Positions 48,187 through 59,400 are shown, counted from the stretch's first letter. The stretch: DNA of 64,000 bases from Isoetes taiwanensis (GCA_021234155.1 JAJEKV010000003.1:32967166-33031165), one strand, 5' to 3'. The notes: generated by a model from the letters alone, not told the origin. Made by a program: numbers and translations.

Positions 48187-49763
48187 GCACTCTTTAACGG
48201 TTGTCTGGGTTATTCCTGTTGATCTACTTGTTTATGTTCTGGCCGCATTTTTACTTTATTTTCTTTCTGTGGCCTATGTGTTGTTTCCTTGGGCTTATCG
48301 TTTTTGAAGTTACGCCTCATTTTTTCGTTTCCTTGTGCTCAATTAACTTTAGTTTCCGTTTCCTTCTCGATCATTCTTTTCTTGGTCTTTGTATGTCTAC
48401 ATTCTCTTCCTCAATCTCGTCCCCTCGTTTGCCCAAGTATGTTTTTCCTATTGAGGCCTTTATTCATGGCTTTATGCATATGGTATTTGTCTTCTTTCAC
48501 CACACATTTCTCCTATGCTACCACTGAACGGACCTTAGTATTACCGTCATTTGTATCATGCTCTTTAGCTTTTTTGATATGCCGCATATTGCGTTTGGCA
48601 CTTCCTTATACTCATTCAATTCTTCTTTTTTGCCATGGTTTTGCACTTTGTCATGTTTTTGCATTTTATGAGCTCTTTTTGCACTATATTTCTCCTTTGA
48701 AGCCTATTCACCTCGTTGGTTTTAGCCTTCCCCGTCGTATTTTCCTATTGTATATCCGTTATGGGGAGCTTCGTCCATTGTTTTGCCACCTTTCGCTTCG
48801 ATCATTTTTTCATTCTATTTTACATTCGGCATATAATCGATGTGGTTTTGGGGGTTTCTAGCATTGTTCAGGTTGTTATTAAAGGCGATCGTGTTTTACA
48901 CTTTCTCGGCGTTGGGCTCTTGTCCGTGGTTGTTTTCTCGTGGATTGATTCATTGGCTTGCATTCCTCTTTTCTCATATTTATGCTTGGGCTTAAAATAT
49001 ACATTATGCATTGTGCTACCATTATACATCATATTTGCTATTTAGCTATTTTTTGCACGCATAAATTTTTGTTTATCATGTTTTTTCTTCCACCCGCTGG
49101 GTGATGCTTTTTTCCAACCCCTGGGTGATGCTATCCTCTCTTTTTTTCATGAATTGTTGATTTTTCTCATTTCTAATCGCTCACGTCATTTTGAGTGCTT
49201 GTCGCTTTGCGCCTTGCCGCTTCACCATTATGCACGCTTTTTGTTCTTTTTAACGCTCATGGGGCCCTTCTACATGTTCCCGTTCTTCTCGGTTCGTTGT
49301 TGGTGCTCCTCTTAGTCTCACCCTCTCGTTTGCTTCGTGCCCATTTCGACACTGGCCCGGTCGCGGCCGGGCTTCTAGTTTATGCGATTCGCATAGTATG
49401 TCTACATTCTCTTTATCAATCTCGTCCCCTCGTTTGCCAAGATATGTTTTCCTATTGGGGCCTTTTTTTCATGGATTTATGCATAGGGTATTTGTCTTGA
49501 CAACACCACACATTTCTCCTATGCTACCTTGCACAGACCTTAGCATTTTCATTCTCCTCATCTTGTTCCCCCTTTTACATCCTTATGAACCTTCTTAAAC
49601 TTTAGACTTCTTGTTGACAACATATGTCGGTTGCACTTTGTCTTCTTTATGTCTATGCATTTTTACATTCCTATCGTAAGATTTTTCCTCTTTGCCTTTT
49701 TATCTCGCTTTACTTGTTATTAGTTCTTGGCCACGTGTTCGAAGGACTCATAGCCACATTCCG

Positions 49764-49848
49764 CGGACTTCAGTCCGTATACGATCCCACGAACTTTGGT
49801 CCTGTGTCGTATTCAAATAAGACAACTATCCACGGACATCGGTCCGTG
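49764..49848. other. Row of three short hairpins
   Basis: CGGACTTCAGTCCG (49764-49777), a weaker 'cacgaactttggtcctgtg' (about 49788-49806), and CACGGACATCGGTCCGTG (49831-49848, 7-bp stem). They share the GGAC...GTCC theme with 4-nt loops and look like diverged copies of one hairpin module. Confidence 0.55.
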
Positions 49849-50546
49849 ATTTGCATCCATATCATATGTGCATTGTAATGCGTTAACGCGTTTGTTTTGT
49901 CATCGCCTTGTTGCCGTTCTCGTTGGCATGCTTGCGCTTCCTTGATTTGTCATCGTGGCGGTGTCCCTTCCTTTTTAGTTGTTTTTGTTCTCTAATGTGC
50001 TTCCTTTTTTTCGGTCATTCTTTGGGCCGTCCAGCCGGGGCACTTTCTTAGATTAGTCATCGGGCGGCGTGCTTTTTCTTTTCATTGTTTTTTCTCTAAT
50101 ATCCTTTCCTTTTTCAGGTCATTGAGCTGATATCGTCCATAGCCGGTGCTTCCGCTCTTCTTCTTCTTCTTTGTTTTCTCCCCACGGCTTTCGCTCCTTG
50201 TTGTTGGTTTTAAATCGCCAATGTGTTTTTTTCTTCGCTTGAACGGACTCTTCGGATCCCGGTTTCCTTTCTTCCCCGCCCGCTTGCCTTCATTACATGC
50301 CCCCCGCCACTATCCTTCAACGCCTAATTTCTACGGTTCCTTTCATCTCCTCGATACTCCGTCCGGCCCTCTTTTTCGTTCTCTCTTTTTTCTCTGCGTC
50401 TGTCCGACCGCCGGTGGTGGCGGAGTGTCTTCTTGCTATCGGCTTAAGCTGGGAGGTTTTCGCCCGGCGACTAAGGCTTATAGTTGAGGAAGTCCTTTGG
50501 TAGTCGGCCGGTTTGTGTCTCTCTCACGGAGTCCCTTCCCGAGAAT

Positions 50547-51480
50547 CCCATCGATCCGAGCCATCTGGATCGCCATTCCGGGAAGGACGACGGCAATAGG
50601 CCATTTACTTTTTGGCTCGGTTATCGGCGTCTTCTCACAAGAGCTCTTCTTATCCTCTCGAGCTTCCCTCCCTTCCGCCCTGCCACGATAGCGCATGCGT
50701 CTTTTCATTTATTTTTTGTTGTTCATGCCTCTTTGTTGTTCTCCACTGTGAGTGTTGCTATTCTTATATTTCTTCCATCGCCTCCCTCGCTTTGTTGTTC
50801 TCCACCTGCTGGTGATATTTATTTATTTCCACCCTCGAGGGTGTGGCATATTTTTACATAATGGTTCTCCACCATTTGGGTGATGCTTTATCTCCCTACT
50901 GGGTGATGCTATCTTTTTCTATGTTATGTTCTTTTTCCTCTGTTTTCATTTTCGGACCTTCTTGGTGCAGCTTGTGTTGTTTATTTTCTTTGACCATTTA
51001 CGGGTGTTCTTTTTGGGAGTTTTGTTGGTATTGCTTGCAGGATTCCGCCATTTTTTTGTCTGCCTCACGGGTCTTGCTCTATTTTCTGTTCGCCATCACC
51101 CTCTCCTTCGGTTCTCCATGGATACATTCGGGGGAGGCTTTTGCCGTTTGCTGGGGTCGTGCTCTATTTTGCGTTCGCCATCAACTCGTTTCTCTCCGTT
51201 CTCAGGCAACACATTCAAGGTTGTTGGCGACCATTTCTCATTAGGGTTTTCGTCGAAAACCCGAAAGGGCGGGGTTTTTTATCCCGATGAGAAGTTGTCG
51301 CCATTACCCTTTTATTTTGCCTTGGCACATTTCTTTTTAGGGGGTAGTCCGATATTGTTCCTATGGTCGGCTATCCCCTTTCTCTCTCCCTAGTTTTCCA
51401 CACATTGTATACTGCTGCTGTGATGAATGACAAGCCTATCAGGGCCGGTTTTGTGTCTCTCGCGAGTCCCTTCCCAGAAT
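50547..51480 (-). mobile_element. Helentron-like element, unit a of dimer 1 (0.93 kb)
   Basis: It lies head-to-tail with unit b. The 5' terminal repeat on the plus strand is GTCCCTTCCCAGAAT (51466-51480). The 3' subterminal partner is ATTCCGGGAAGGAC (50575-50588), followed by a stem-loop at 50572-50552. About 220 bp from the 5' end is a GC-rich stem-loop, GGGTTTTCGTCGAAAACCC, followed by GAAAGGGCGGGG. This is also present in the 61.9 kb dimer at about 62122-62160. Unit a seems to be a short deletion form of the same family. The outer repeat of unit a and the outer partner repeat of unit b are perfect complements. Confidence 0.62.
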
Positions 51481-51599
51481 AGTCGTCTCTTTACACGGAT
51501 AGGATCCTCTAGCAATGCAATTCAAACAAAGCTGAATTTGCTATCCTCACAACCAATCTAAAATAGCTATATAATCCAAGCATCTATCATTTGTATAAG

Positions 51600-52145
51600 T
51601 TAAGAAGAGATAAAAAGAACGCCATATTTGAAGCAAAATGGGATGACAATTCTATCTATAGCTCTACAAGCAGATTCAATTTTTCTGATTAAACAGCAAA
51701 ATGCTAAGGGATTGCAGCTTATACATGTCCACATGAGCATGCCATAGATAGAGAAATCCATGCTAAATATACACAACATGGACACAGAAAGGAATCCAAC
51801 CTCTGCCGCACTTCTTGGCTGCTCCAGAATATGTCCGTCCTTCTCTAACCTTGCCAAAGTAAAATTTGGCAAGTTCTCTGATTGTCTTTTTCCCAAAAGC
51901 TCTCCAGGTCCACGGATCTTCAAATCCATATCAGCCAAGTAAAATCCATCAGGTGATTCTTCTAGTAGCTTTAATCAATTTACTGCGTTTGATGATGATG
52001 TCAAGAGAATACATGATGATTTTCTATCCCCCCTGCCTACACGACCTCTTACCTGGTGCAACTGTGCCAAACCAAACATTTCTGCATTTTCTATTACTAT
52101 CAATGATGCTTGTGGGATGTCACTTCCCACCTCTATAATTGTTGT
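51600..52145 (-). pseudogene. RecG-like helicase pseudogene, 3' part, copy 1
   Basis: RecG is a branch-migrating DNA helicase; plants have a nuclear-encoded, organelle-targeted form. Minus-strand reading: [16 protein letters not shown], then [19 protein letters not shown] (helicase motif VI), then LTSSSN, then an in-frame TGA. After it LKLLEESPDG and ADMDLKIRGPGELLGKRQS follow, the conserved RecG C-terminal motif. Upstream of about 52145 the match stops at 'cactaagagc' and unrelated A-rich sequence follows. The region 51556-52145 is duplicated at 58612-59216. Truncated and stopped, so not functional. Confidence 0.82.
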
Positions 52146-52467
52146 CGACACTAAGAGCAAAACAAAATAGCAAAAAAAACTGAAAACAAAAAAAATCCTC
52201 AGCGGAAATCTCATGCATGCCACCCTCCAATTGAATATTTGGTAGTATATATCAAACACACATCCTCCATCCCTAAGGTATGCCCATGGGGCAACCCAAA
52301 AAGTGGCTAACGGACCCATATCATCAAACCTTTGGCCATTAATTGTTTTACCATTTTTCAAATTTCCGTTTTGAATCAGGAAGTCTATGAATTGAATGGA
52401 ATATGAATAACAAAAATAACCAAGCAAATATATATAATTTGCTTTTGCATTAGTTGCCTTGTTTCAG

Positions 52468-53569
52468 CTGATCTTGCTGGAACAAGACCGCCTTCTATAT
52501 GGCTTGGCAAAAACGCATTTGCCCATCATCCCATTTTGTATGACAAACATCCCCTGCTGATGGGACTTCGCAATCGGCTCCTACTGAGTGGCACAAAGCG
52601 CCACCTTTTCTCAGCTGCAACAATGCGTGGAGATAAGGTATGTCCCATTCAAGTTGTTTAGAGTTCAATGTATTTAGTTGGTCTGATGAGTTGTTCTAGC
52701 AGGTAACTTCAGCGCTGAATTTAATTTGTAAAAATGCCTCTGATGGATCAGCATGGGGATTGTGTAATCCCAATTGCACAGAAGGTGTGATTGATGTGAG
52801 CAAGGTTTACTCAGGCTTTGAAGCTCTTGGTTTGGAATTGAATCTAGCTTCCAACTGTATCATGAAGGGCACCAAGCGGGAAACTGAATTGGATGCGCCT
52901 AGAAGATCAAAAATAGGCAAGCCAAGCTTAAAGGAAAACTTCAGTCTTCTGGACTATGTAAGTGGTCCACTTTCTGTTGATAGCTGTATTAGCACGATTC
53001 AAAAATGCGGGAAACAAAAACATCTAGCCTATGCCAAGTTCATATATGCAAATGTTTGCACCAGTGCGCCTCAAGCTCATGGTAATGTTGGGAATCACAT
53101 TGTGGCAATGTTTGTTGACTGCGGAGGCATGCTGCATGCACAGAAGGCTTTCAATTTTTTGAATAATCCAAATGAACGTTCGTGGACTTCTCTTATACTA
53201 GGTTATGTTGAATGTGGACAGCCACAGCATGCTCTGAGCTTGTATCATGAAATGGAGAAGCATGGTATGCATCCTACAAGTTATACTCTTACTGCATTAC
53301 TGAGAGCATGTTCTAGACTAAAAAGCATGCAAAAAGGTTGGCAAATTCATCTTGATATTAAAGCAAAGGTGGGCAGTGCTCTAGTTGATATGTATGCCAA
53401 ATGTGGTTCTCTTCCAGAGGCACGAAAAGCCTTAGCCAATCTTGCATCTCGAAATGTTGTATCATGGACCACATTAATAGCAGGAAATGCGGACCATGAA
53501 TTTTGTTGTGAAGCAATTGAATGTCTTAGGCAGATGCAAAAAGAATGTGTGATTCCCAATGCTTTGTCA
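52468..53569 (+). CDS. PPR protein gene, N-terminal exons (interrupted)
   Basis: PLS-type pentatricopeptide repeat protein; family members bind organelle RNA. An exon at 52468-52637 is bounded by 'cttgtttcag' and AAG/gtatgt and is open (DLAGTRPPSIWLGKNAFAHH...). A 65-bp intron is followed by the next exon from 52703 after 'gttctagcag', and the frame is continuous. PPR motifs are clear: VGNHIVAMFVDCGGMLHAQK, then RSWTSLILGYVECGQPQHAL, then YTLTALLRACSRLKSMQKG. Next come VGSALVDMYAKCGSLPEARK and NVVSWTTLIAGNADHEFC. About ten residues are missing between WQIHLDI and VGSALVDMY compared with the usual repeat. The frame ends at VIPNALS at 53569, where a Helitron is inserted. The first exon with the start codon is not found. 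Confidence 0.82.
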
Positions 53570-54419
53570 CATCTTCTTTTTATTTTGGGATGTTGTTGTT
53601 CCGTGCCAAAGGGAACGCCAGATCTTACGCCGCATCGCGGCGCTCCTTCCAGCTTATGCGTTCCGCTTGCGGGGATTATAGCTGGCCGAACTAAATGCCA
53701 AGATTTTGAACTCAGGCGCCACCATTGAATTTTTTCATCTTCCTCTTCCGATCTGGTATTCCTCACGAATCTTTCGGCTGGCGCCCTCACGCCAGACTTT
53801 GCCTATAGCCTTTGCATCTCATTCGCTCAAGAAGTTGGACCTCTATTTTCTTGCTATGGCAGCTCCGGGCAGTTTGGTCCAAGAAAAAACGTGTTCAACG
53901 TTGCCTCGTATTACAATCGGTGTCGGATGTATGTATTATTTGTTCCTGATCTGCCGTGAGTGAGCCCCTTATATTTTTCCCCTATTTCCATGGCTATATC
54001 TCTTTGAGGCTGAATGGGGCTCCTTTTATGTTGCCCACATTTCCACGGTTAAATCTGTTTTCAACCTGGGTATTCGCTCTTCTATTTCGAGTAGCGGCAG
54101 TTAGCATTGAATCAGTTTTTCTTCTTCTATTCTTTGCACATTTTTCCCTTTTTCTTTTACCAGATGTACCGACGTTTTTATCCTTCTTCACTAAAAGGAT
54201 CAGTAAAGCTTGGATGTCCGAGAGCTCAACCAGTTTCAAGGCTCTTGGGGAGCCTCTATGCCAAGGTGTTGCAAAGCACATGCAGAACATAAGCTCCTCT
54301 CTGCACATGTGGAAGAGGCACCCGTAATAAAGTTGTCATCTCTGTGTTTATCACCGCCTGCAATAATGTATCCCGATTTCACGATGCATTTAGGGTTTTC
54401 GTTTATAGGAAAGGCAGAG

Positions 54420-54540
54420 GCAACAAGCAAAGGGCAGCAAGCAGTGCAAAGAAGGCAAGCGGGGAGCAAGCAGGCAAGCAAGGCAAAGGCAGCAAGCGAG
54501 CAAAGGATTCAGAGGCAAAGAAGGAAGCAGCAAAGAATGC
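54420..54540. repeat. Degenerate GCAAG/GCAAAG repeat inside the Helitron
   Basis: Purine-rich repetition of 'gcaag', 'gcaaag' and 'ggcagc'. One frame gives a Lys/Ala/Ser/Gly-rich stretch that I regard as repeat translation, not a protein. Confidence 0.7.
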
Positions 54541-57500
54541 ATTAGGTCCGGGCTCGCGACGGTTTTACCTCGCCAACAAGTTCAAGATCAAAATCTGAGT
54601 AGGCAAATCTTCCCGATACATAAAGTGTAAATCCCGGGCTCGTAACGCCAATGTCGGCCTTCCCGAAGCATTGGTTTATGTTTTCTCCGTAACTTATCTT
54701 CCATGATTGCGTATGGGCGTGCTTTTTGTGCAGGCTTCCTTCGGAAGAGGTTTGAGGATGTTGGTTGTGTCGTAACCGCATTGAGCTTAAGATTTCTTCA
54801 TGGATGAGTGTCAAATTCTAATAAGTATCAAATTCTAATGCTTTTTCTTTTTCTTTTTAATTTGAGGGTTTCGTAAGTCCGATCCCGTGAATGTTTTTGG
54901 CAGAGGTTTTCTAAGTCTCGCTATTGATTATGGCTCTCACGGAGGACTACCGACATAAGATAGTCGATTCATATTTAAAGTCATGTAGCTCTTTTTTCCC
55001 GCTTGGAAGCTCTGTTTATTTTAAAATCCGGGAGGCCGCATAGAACAAATTGCTCAAATGGCGGCAAACAAATGCATGCCTCTCCAAATTGTTAGCGTCC
55101 AGGTTGTTAGCGCCTAGATAGCGGCTGGAGCTTCATGTAAGTCTTTTTTTCCTTTTTAGGGTTGATTTTCAAGTTTTTGCCTTTGCCTTCTCTTAACTAT
55201 GTATTTACAGCACGACCGGGGTCCCAAGAGCACATGGTTGAGGCAAACCCCGGGCCTTTATCATATGGCATTGTTTATTCAAATTATAGGGCTGTTCTTG
55301 CAATATATTTGTCTATGAATTGGTATTGCTATCCTATTTCTGATTTGACATGTTTGTCTAGCTTATGTGCACGTCCATTGCTTGGCTAGACTTGAATTTT
55401 TAATATATCTTGCAAGGTACCCTTTTTTCTAGATTTAGTCTAATACTTCTAATCTGGCTTGCCATTGTTATGACATCTTACATGTCTTGGACATATTTTT
55501 GTGCTCAAAATTACAGATCTGAACCATTTTGCGTAACACTTTTATTTGTAATAATAACATAAAAGTAAAAGAAAACATACTTGTCCAGGTAGTGTCCTTG
55601 AGAGATTAAGAATTAGAAATTTTCAGCAAAAACATTATAGGGACATCATTCAAAATAGGTTTTTTTATATATGTCTATACCATCCATAATATGTGTTTTT
55701 AGGTAGTTTATCCTTTTCATTTTAACTTTTGCAAGTTGTATGGAGAATGAATCTATTTTCTCATTCTTTGCCTTGAAATAACAATGGCATATTTTTCATT
55801 CTTTGTTTATGCATCAAAGTTTTGTGCAAGATATAATTGATCATTTTTCCTTTGGACACGATGCTCGCTTCTCTTGCTGTGATTCGGGGTTACGGTAAAT
55901 TGTTTGCTGAAAGAAGATGAAGTAGGAATTATATAGATGAAGTAGGTGGTATGTCCGATCCGACAATCAATTAATGTTTGTTGTTTACACAAGTTAGGGC
56001 ATATCCAAGTTTTCAGCTAATATAGAACATCTGCATGCCTGCATAATAAAAAGTTTGCATTACATGAACTTTTTATCACAAATGTGTGCAAAAGATATCC
56101 ATTTGGAGGATATGAATTTTGTGCAAAGATTCTTCAAGGGGTGGATATGATTGTGATTGGGTTCTTTTGTATGCACATTTCGATTCTTGCGTGATGTCGG
56201 GCCAATTTTAGTCTTCAAGAAGCTCAAGCACATTCTATCGGGTTTCTTTCTTTTTGGCCCATGAGCTAGAACAAGTTCAGGGCATATTTCAAAATGTCAT
56301 GTTTGCATCCAAAAAGTGAGCCAATTAAAGTATTTGCATCACCACACATTTAACATATTTAAAAATAGTGCAGGATGGTATCTACAAAACTGGTGATGTG
56401 TTTATCATAACAATGACATCGACAAAAGCAACCAGGTTCTATCCAAACTACGCCGCTTCTTCAAAAGTTAGAATTTGTTGTACTGATTTGACTTATGATT
56501 TTATTCTTCTCCCAAAGAACCACAAATGTGATGTAATATTTTGAGCATAAAATTTGTCCAGTTTTAATCTCTAACTTTTGTTATGCCGAGGGCAACACCT
56601 TTCTTTTAGGACTTGGTGGCATATTTTGGGGCATCTGCAACTCTATGCTTATATGTTGCCCTTTTATATTAATGTAATCAAGTAGATTATTTACACATGA
56701 GAGAGATCCTCATTAAACAGTCATCAAGTGTCGACTAAAGAATAAAGGAGCTGTTGATATGAATGCAGTTGCAAATAGCCGAGGTCCATTGGATTTGTAA
56801 TGGTGACTGAATCCACCTAATGAGAGCATGCTTGATTGTAGACTTAAAAGTTGTGCAGTAAACAAGTCAAGGTTTGGGCCTACAATACAAATACTAGATT
56901 CAACGGGAACTTTCTTGAAGATTTTTACACTGCTAGAATTGTATGTAGCCCAATGTATACTATGTTAGCCACAGGTTTACCCTATGAATTTGTGCCTTCA
57001 TATTAATTTGCCATCATGTGTAGGCACACCCTAGGAAGTTACATGTAACATTCAAACACATTTTTTAATGTAATTGTATATGGTGGTCCAATGGGTGCCA
57101 AATATAATTCTATGTTGTCCAACGTATGCCATTGTTTGCCACAGGTTTACCATATGAATTTGTGCCTTCCTCTTGATTTGCAAACACATGCATTTTGTTG
57201 TATTTTAATGGGCACGCTACAGTTGCAGAAGTGGATGAATATTATTTTGGACAATGTGTGGCGAATCAATATATTTATCAAATACAATTAGACGGGTTGG
57301 GAGCAAGCAAATTGCTCTAGGCATGTTTATGGATAATTGATAATGTTATGCACAACTTTATTAACGCTTTCTGCATTTGCTCGAGGCAGAGGGCCGAAAT
57401 CGCTACTTTTGGACTACAAGCCAATGAAATTTTAAATTTGCACATTCTAATTAGACAGCTTGCAATTTGTGGTACATGTGCAATGTATAGATTCCAATTG

Positions 57501-58174
57501 AGCTTCTTGGCTAGAGTTTTTACCCTTGCACATTATTCCCACCAATTACCAACACATGAATGTGGTGTAACATTATAGATTCTTCAATCATGATATGATA
57601 TTTTTCCAAGCTACTTATTAAGAGACATCCATCTCAACATTGGTGATTGAGACATCGCCACTCACTAAGAGACATTCCTTTCTAAACATTGGGGATATGA
57701 GACACCACCTTTTTCTAACAGTAGAGATAAATGTGATGCATATTTCAAAGTGGCATATGTTTTCAATAACCTTATATGTTTCATATTTAACCTCCCTAAC
57801 ATTTCACAAATGTTACGTATTTTGATGTCCCAAGTTCCGTTATGTCGTTACACAATGTCTGAGACCGTGTATTGTTACTATTGTCTCAAGATCTTAGGCT
57901 TAAAACTTTCTATGTAAGAAAAGGCTCTAAAGGGAATGTATGTTACCCAAAAAAACTCTATATGCATGAAATGATGGAAATTTAATGCAAAAAATGTATT
58001 GACACGTTTTTATTCCACCTATAAACTATAGTAACTCATTCTGCATGCCCACGACTAGCAGAATGACCTAAATCTTCACATTTGGCACTCCAACACATCT
58101 ACAAGATTAAGTGCAAACATTTTTATTCCACCTAGAAACTATATTAATCACCCATTCCACACGTCCACGACTAA

Positions 58175-58204
58175 TGCCCGGCATTGCCGGGCACACGTTT
58201 CTAG
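58175..58204 (+). other. Helitron 3' terminal hairpin and CTAG
   Basis: TGCCCGGC, loop ATT, GCCGGGCA, spacer CACGTTT, CTAG. In Helitrons this hairpin acts as the rolling-circle termination signal. Confidence 0.85.
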
Positions 58205-58590
58205 TTTGTCTCTGTTTTGAAAGGTTGTGCCAGAATAGGAGCCATAGTTGAAGGTCGAAAAATACATGCTGAAATTGCAAACAAAGGACTGGAAAGAGAT
58301 CATTTTATTGGTAGCAGTTTAGTAGATATGTATGCCAAATGTGGCTCACTTAGAGAAGCACAGGGTGTCTTTGACAGTTTGCTGGTCCAGTATGTTGCAG
58401 TTTGGAGTGCGCTAATTTCGGGATATGTTGATGGAGGATTTGGTCAGGAGGCACTGGAATGTTTTGCAACTAGGAGGCCAGTCTCCAGATGCTATCATGT
58501 TCTTGTGCATTGTGAGAGCTTGCAGCAGCATTGAGGACATACAGAAGGCACGAGAGACACACTTTTATATCGCACAAGCAGGTCTATAGG
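58205..58590 (+). pseudogene. PPR gene, downstream part after the Helitron
   Basis: It continues the 52.5-53.6 kb gene: FVSVLKGCARIGAIVEGRK, HFIGSSLVDMYAKCGSLREA, VAVWSALISGYVDGG. At about 58460 (ECF) the frame shifts; the next frame reads GGQSPDAIMFLCIVRACSS and EDIQKARETHFYIAQAGL up to a TAG near 58588. After that PPR similarity ends and the second RecG copy begins. The gene is thus damaged three ways: Helitron, frameshift, and 3' truncation. Confidence 0.8.
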
Positions 58591-58611
58591 AAATAGTTCA
58601 TTCATGGATAA

Positions 58612-59400
58612 ACTAAAATAGCTAGATAATCCAAGCATCTATCATTTGTATAAGTTAAGAAGAGATAAAAAGGACGCCATATTTGAAGCAAAATGGGATG
58701 ACAATTATATCTATAGCTCTACAAGCAGATTCAATTTTCCTGATTAAACAGCAAAATGCTAAAGGATTGCAGCTTATACATGTCCACATGAGCATGCCAT
58801 AGATAGAGAAATCCATGCTAAATATACAAAACATGGACACAGAAAGGAATCCAACCTCTGCAACACTTCTTGCCTGCTCCAGTATATGTCCGTCCTCCTC
58901 TAACCTTGCCAAAGTAAAATTTGGCAAGTTCCCTGATTGTCTTTTTCCCAAAAGCTCTCCAGGTCCACGGATCTTCAAATCCATATCAGCCAAGTAAAAC
59001 CCATCAGGTGATTCTTCTAGTAGCTTTAATAGCTTTAATCAATTTACTACGTTTGATGATGATGTCAAGAGAATACATGATGATTTCCTATCCCCCCTGC
59101 CTACACGACCTCTTAGCTGGTGCAACTGTGCCAAACCAAACATTTCTGCATTTTTTATTACTATCAGTGATGCTTGTGGGATATCACTTCCCACCTCTAT
59201 AATTGTTGTCAACACTAAGAGCTTGGTTTCCCCTCTAATAAAATCCTGCATTCCTGATTCTCTTTGAACTGCGGTCATTTGCCCATCAGCCAACCCGCAT
59301 TTGAAATCCTCAAACTTTCTGCTAAGCATATCATAATGTGGAATAGCTGAGGCAAGTTGTTTTCAACAGGCGATAATGTGGACACATTCAATCAGATCAA
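58612..59400 (-). pseudogene. RecG-like helicase pseudogene, 3' part, copy 2
   Basis: It is collinear with copy 1 from 58612 to 59216 but extends further 5' (to about 59400), adding YDMLSRKFEDFKCGLADGQ and GMQDFIRGETKLLVLTTII. Motif VI reads AQLHQLRGRVGRG; the C-terminal ADMDLKIRGPGELLGKRQS is kept. It shares with copy 1 the TGA after SSN-VN, has a second TGA upstream of KQLASAI, and has a 9-bp duplication (agctttaat) near 59030. Since this copy is longer, copy 1 is more likely the derivative. Confidence 0.82.

Larger units (their letters stand above)
44034..50546 (-). mobile_element. Helentron-like non-autonomous element, unit b of dimer 1 (6.5 kb)
   Basis: In minus orientation the 5' end is at 50546, the inverted repeat written GTCCCTTCCCGAGAAT on the plus strand. 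The 3' end is at about 44034. Near the 3' end the partner repeat (plus-strand ATTCTGGGAAGGGAC, 44062-44076) is followed by a terminal stem-loop at 44059-44040. A terminal 5' repeat, subterminal 3' repeat and closing stem-loop is the arrangement of Helentron/Helitron2 elements and their non-autonomous HINE relatives. The interior is pyrimidine-rich on the plus strand and contains internal duplications. No Rep or helicase domain is recognised in any frame, so it is non-autonomous. Open frames here, mostly Phe/Leu/Cys-rich, are composition artefacts. Confidence 0.62.
53570..58204 (+). mobile_element. Non-autonomous Helitron inserted in the PPR gene (4.6 kb)
   Basis: The right end is a textbook Helitron terminus: an 8-bp stem, 3-nt loop hairpin (58175-58193), a 7-nt spacer, then CTAG (58201-58204), then host T (58205). 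The left host base is A (53569), giving the expected A-T target without target duplication. Joining the flanks restores PPR coding (NALS then FVSVLKGC). The 5' end reads CATCTTC rather than the usual TC; a TC begins 2 bp further in (53572), so the left boundary is good to about 2 bp. No Rep/HUH or helicase domain is seen inside. Content includes a T-rich part (53.75-54.2 kb), a GCAAG-rich part (54.42-54.54 kb) and AT-rich sequence. Near the 3' end a phrase ('tttttattccacct.aaactat') is duplicated at about 58008 and 58120. Confidence 0.78.

Noticed and set aside
46276..51393. Many open frames rich in Phe, Leu, Cys and His, resembling membrane proteins
   Set aside because: They follow from the T-rich plus strand, overlap in several frames, and are not conserved between the two 770-bp units.
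50520..51480. Terminal blocks at 44.0 and 50.5 kb as LTRs of a retrotransposon
   Set aside because: The left copy lacks the upstream half and the right outer copy lacks the downstream half, so the units are head-to-tail elements with defined ends, and no polypurine tract or primer site is present.
54344..54598. Lys/Ala-rich 84-aa protein
   Set aside because: It is the translation of a GCAAG-type repeat inside the Helitron, without start context or conservation.
53570..58204. Reading the 4.6 kb as an intron because it ends in AG
   Set aside because: No GT donor lies at the left junction, and the AG is part of the CTAG Helitron terminus.
53563..58210. TTTGTC at both edges of the Helitron insertion as a 6-bp target duplication
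   Set aside because: Treating it as a duplication breaks the PPR frame, while the A-T junction keeps it and the right end has Helitron hallmarks, which create no target duplication.
51960..59050. TGA in RecG copies as a codon repaired by U-to-C RNA editing, known in fern organelles
   Set aside because: The copies are nuclear, truncated and otherwise damaged; editing of that kind acts on organelle transcripts.
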